From JAWKMZ01 sp041391965 (GTDB lineage: Bacteria; Bacteroidota; Bacteroidia; Flavobacteriales; Flavobacteriaceae), in assembly GCA_041391965.1 (NCBI GenBank), contig JAWKMZ010000003.1, forward strand, positions 186,001-250,000: a stretch of 64,000 bases of DNA. Direction: 5' to 3'. Below, piece by piece: positions 62,506-64,000 of the stretch. The first letter of the stretch is position 1. Every line of letters starts with the position of its first letter. The notes below the pieces were generated by a model. The model saw only the letters and a list, made by a program, of their open reading frames with translations, was not told the origin of the DNA and made no database searches. The translations under genes were made by a program, and so were the position numbers.

Positions 62506-63954
62506 TTACCATCCGAAAGCGACAATTTTATTATTTTCATTGAACTGTAGGTCAAAACATGGGGTTAAATCAACAATTTTTCCATCTTTGGATTCAAGTA
62601 TTATGTCATAGCTTAAATCGCCATACTCCAAAATGTGTTTTAATTTGTAGCCTAAAAACTCCTTTTGCATGTCCTTGATCCACATTTTAAATCTTCGTTC
62701 TCTTTCTTTATTAGCAACGTGTGTGTTGATGAAATCATTAACGTTTGCATCATTTGTCAAAATTAATTCTACAAACTGATGGATGATTTTAAGTTGTTTA
62801 TTTGTAACATCGGTACTGCCGTGTTTTATACTTTTCATTTTGGGTACAACAGGTGTGTAATCTTCCTTAAAAAGTAATTGTTCTATTTCCCATGCTACCA
62901 TTTGGGTATCGTATCTTAATTCGTTGGTCATATATATAATTACGGTATCTTCGTCTGGCAATTGAATAAAATCGGCGTAAAAAACACCATTAGAACCGTT
63001 GTGTGCTATAATTTTTGTATTCCTATCACTATTCATTATGGTCCATCCATAGGCATAGTGTGAATTGCCTGATTCATTTTCTTTTACGTGTGGAAAAGTG
63101 AGTTGCTCAAACGATTTTTTAGAAATTATTTTGTTTTCTTTTAATGCTTTATACCATTTGTACAAATCAGAAGGGTTGGAAAGTAAACCGCCATTTCCTT
63201 TTAAATGCCACGAAATTTGATTTGAATCTGCCTGCCATTTCATAAGGTGCGTTCCCCAATCTTCACCACATTTATAGCCGTGAGCTATTTGGGTGGTGTC
63301 CCATTTTGGAAAAAGATAACCCGTATGTTGCATCCCTGCTTTTTGAAACAGATGTTCTTGCAAATAGGTCTCATAATCGGTTTGGGCAACTTTTTCAATA
63401 ATCATTGCCAAAAGACTATAACCTACGTTGGAATAACTAAATTGTTTTCCTGGTTCAAAATCTAATGGTGACTTGTAAACTTCATTCAAAAATGTCTCTT
63501 TTGAGATGGGAACGAAATCTACGCCGTAACCCAAATTTCCGACTATTCCTGAAGTGTGTGTCAGTAATTGATGAATAGTAATGTTTTGTTTGTCTTTCGG
63601 CACGTTTTCAAAAAATTTGTAAATGGAATCATGTACCGACAATTTACCTTCTTCTTGTAGTTTTAGAATAGCGGTTGCTGTAAACTGTTTTGTTAATGAG
63701 CCTATTGTAAAAATGGTTTCTTTAGTTATTGGAAGATTTTCAGTTTTATTTCTTAGTCCAACACCATCAGAATAAAGTATATCTCCATCTTTGGCGACTA
63801 ATATACTTGCAGAAAGACCATTTTTATTGCACTCAACCATATAAGATTCAAGTCTGCTTTCCAAAGCAGTTTCTGCTCCTATTGGGTTAGTTGTGCTTTT
63901 ACACGAGACGCAAAGTGTTAAAATTATTATTATAATTGAAATATAATGTTTCAT
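62506..63954 (-). CDS. Class C beta-lactamase-like serine hydrolase lipoprotein
   Basis: 482 residues. Lipoprotein signal peptide with lipobox CVSC (Cys18). The serine-hydrolase site is SxxK at Ser86-Leu-Thr-Lys89 (TIGSLTKQFTATAIL), the second motif is Tyr173-Ser-Asn175 (FSYSNVGYSLLAM), and HNGSNG in the position of the KTG box completes it. A C-terminal extension of about 110 residues follows the catalytic domain. Enzymes of this S12 group are esterases, D-amino-acid peptidases or penicillin-binding-like; beta-lactamase activity cannot be assumed. It is alone, with 46 bases to the window edge upstream. Confidence 0.9.
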   Translation of the reverse strand: MKHYISIIIIILTLCVSCKSTTNPIGAETALESRLESYMVECNKNGLSASILVAKDGDILYSDGVGLRNKTENLPITKETIFTIGSLTKQFTATAILKLQEEGKLSVHDSIYKFFENVPKDKQNITIHQLLTHTSGIVGNLGYGVDFVPISKETFLNEVYKSPLDFEPGKQFSYSNVGYSLLAMIIEKVAQTDYETYLQEHLFQKAGMQHTGYLFPKWDTTQIAHGYKCGEDWGTHLMKWQADSNQISWHLKGNGGLLSNPSDLYKWYKALKENKIISKKSFEQLTFPHVKENESGNSHYAYGWTIMNSDRNTKIIAHNGSNGVFYADFIQLPDEDTVIIYMTNELRYDTQMVAWEIEQLLFKEDYTPVVPKMKSIKHGSTDVTNKQLKIIHQFVELILTNDANVNDFINTHVANKERERRFKMWIKDMQKEFLGYKLKHILEYGDLSYDIILESKDGKIVDLTPCFDLQFNENNKIVAFGW

Positions 63955-64000
63955 TGTTTTTATATGGTTTATTTAATGATTTGATTGATGGTTTGTGGTG

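Noticed and set aside
62506..63954. Beta-lactamase
   Set aside because: SxxK and YxN are shared by esterases and peptidases of the same family, and the C-terminal extension is unlike AmpC enzymes.

Overview
The window comes from a low-GC member of the Bacteroidota, almost certainly a Flavobacteriaceae. The grounds are: an lpxD, lpxC/fabZ fusion, lpxA, efp, lpxD-like, sucD gene order; PorX, the PglZ-fused response regulator of type IX secretion; two secreted proteins with type IX C-terminal sorting domains; promoters of the TTTG-N19-TANNTTTG kind; many lipoproteins; and almost no Shine-Dalgarno sequences. I cannot fix the genus from sequence alone. I see no tRNA, rRNA, CRISPR array or complete insertion sequence.

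Layout. 1-8.7 kb, all minus: a partial M16 peptidase, sucD, and a tight lipid A operon running lpxD > lpxC/fabZ > lpxA > efp > lpxD paralogue > small NTF2-like gene. 8.8-14.7 kb: an HD phosphohydrolase divergent from porX, then tsaE, a tiny secreted peptide overlapping a membrane-protein gene, alanine dehydrogenase and a DUF4258-like gene, closed by a 19-bp hairpin. 14.7-18.2 kb, minus: a secreted pectate-lyase-like protein with nine Ig/PKD-like repeats, three of which are duplicated exactly at DNA level, and a type IX sorting tail.

18.6-40.9 kb, nearly all plus: a complete Wzx/Wzy-type exopolysaccharide cluster. It holds a MurJ-type flippase, O-antigen polymerase/ligase, a formyltransferase-like/beta-propeller fusion, four GT4 glycosyltransferases, AsnB-type amidotransferase, CapK-type adenylate ligase, cupin/JmjC protein, the initiating phosphoglycosyl transferase, an ATP-grasp ligase, an antisense GNAT gene, a DegT aminotransferase, a FlaA1/PglF-type dehydratase, and the Wza and Wzc export pair. 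The adenylate-forming, ATP-grasp, amidotransferase, aminotransferase and GNAT enzymes together suggest an amide- or acyl-decorated amino-sugar polymer.

40.9-52.6 kb: housekeeping genes (proline dehydrogenase, aroB, DinB-like, Lrp/AsnC regulator, M14 carboxypeptidase, XRE regulator, lipoprotein, TerC, parC, small membrane protein, parE).

52.6-60.7 kb is accessory. A minisatellite of eleven 21-bp units lies directly behind a single-polypeptide restriction-methylation-specificity enzyme. That enzyme is translationally coupled to a small XRE controller, whose promoter carries a near-ideal Bacteroidota consensus overlapped by an inverted repeat that looks like its operator. The island continues with a duplicated-domain orphan protein, a VOC protein, an orphan gene with no ATG, and a multiply frameshifted amidohydrolase remnant. 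The window ends with a second type IX-secreted, Asn-rich repeat protein and a class C beta-lactamase-like lipoprotein.
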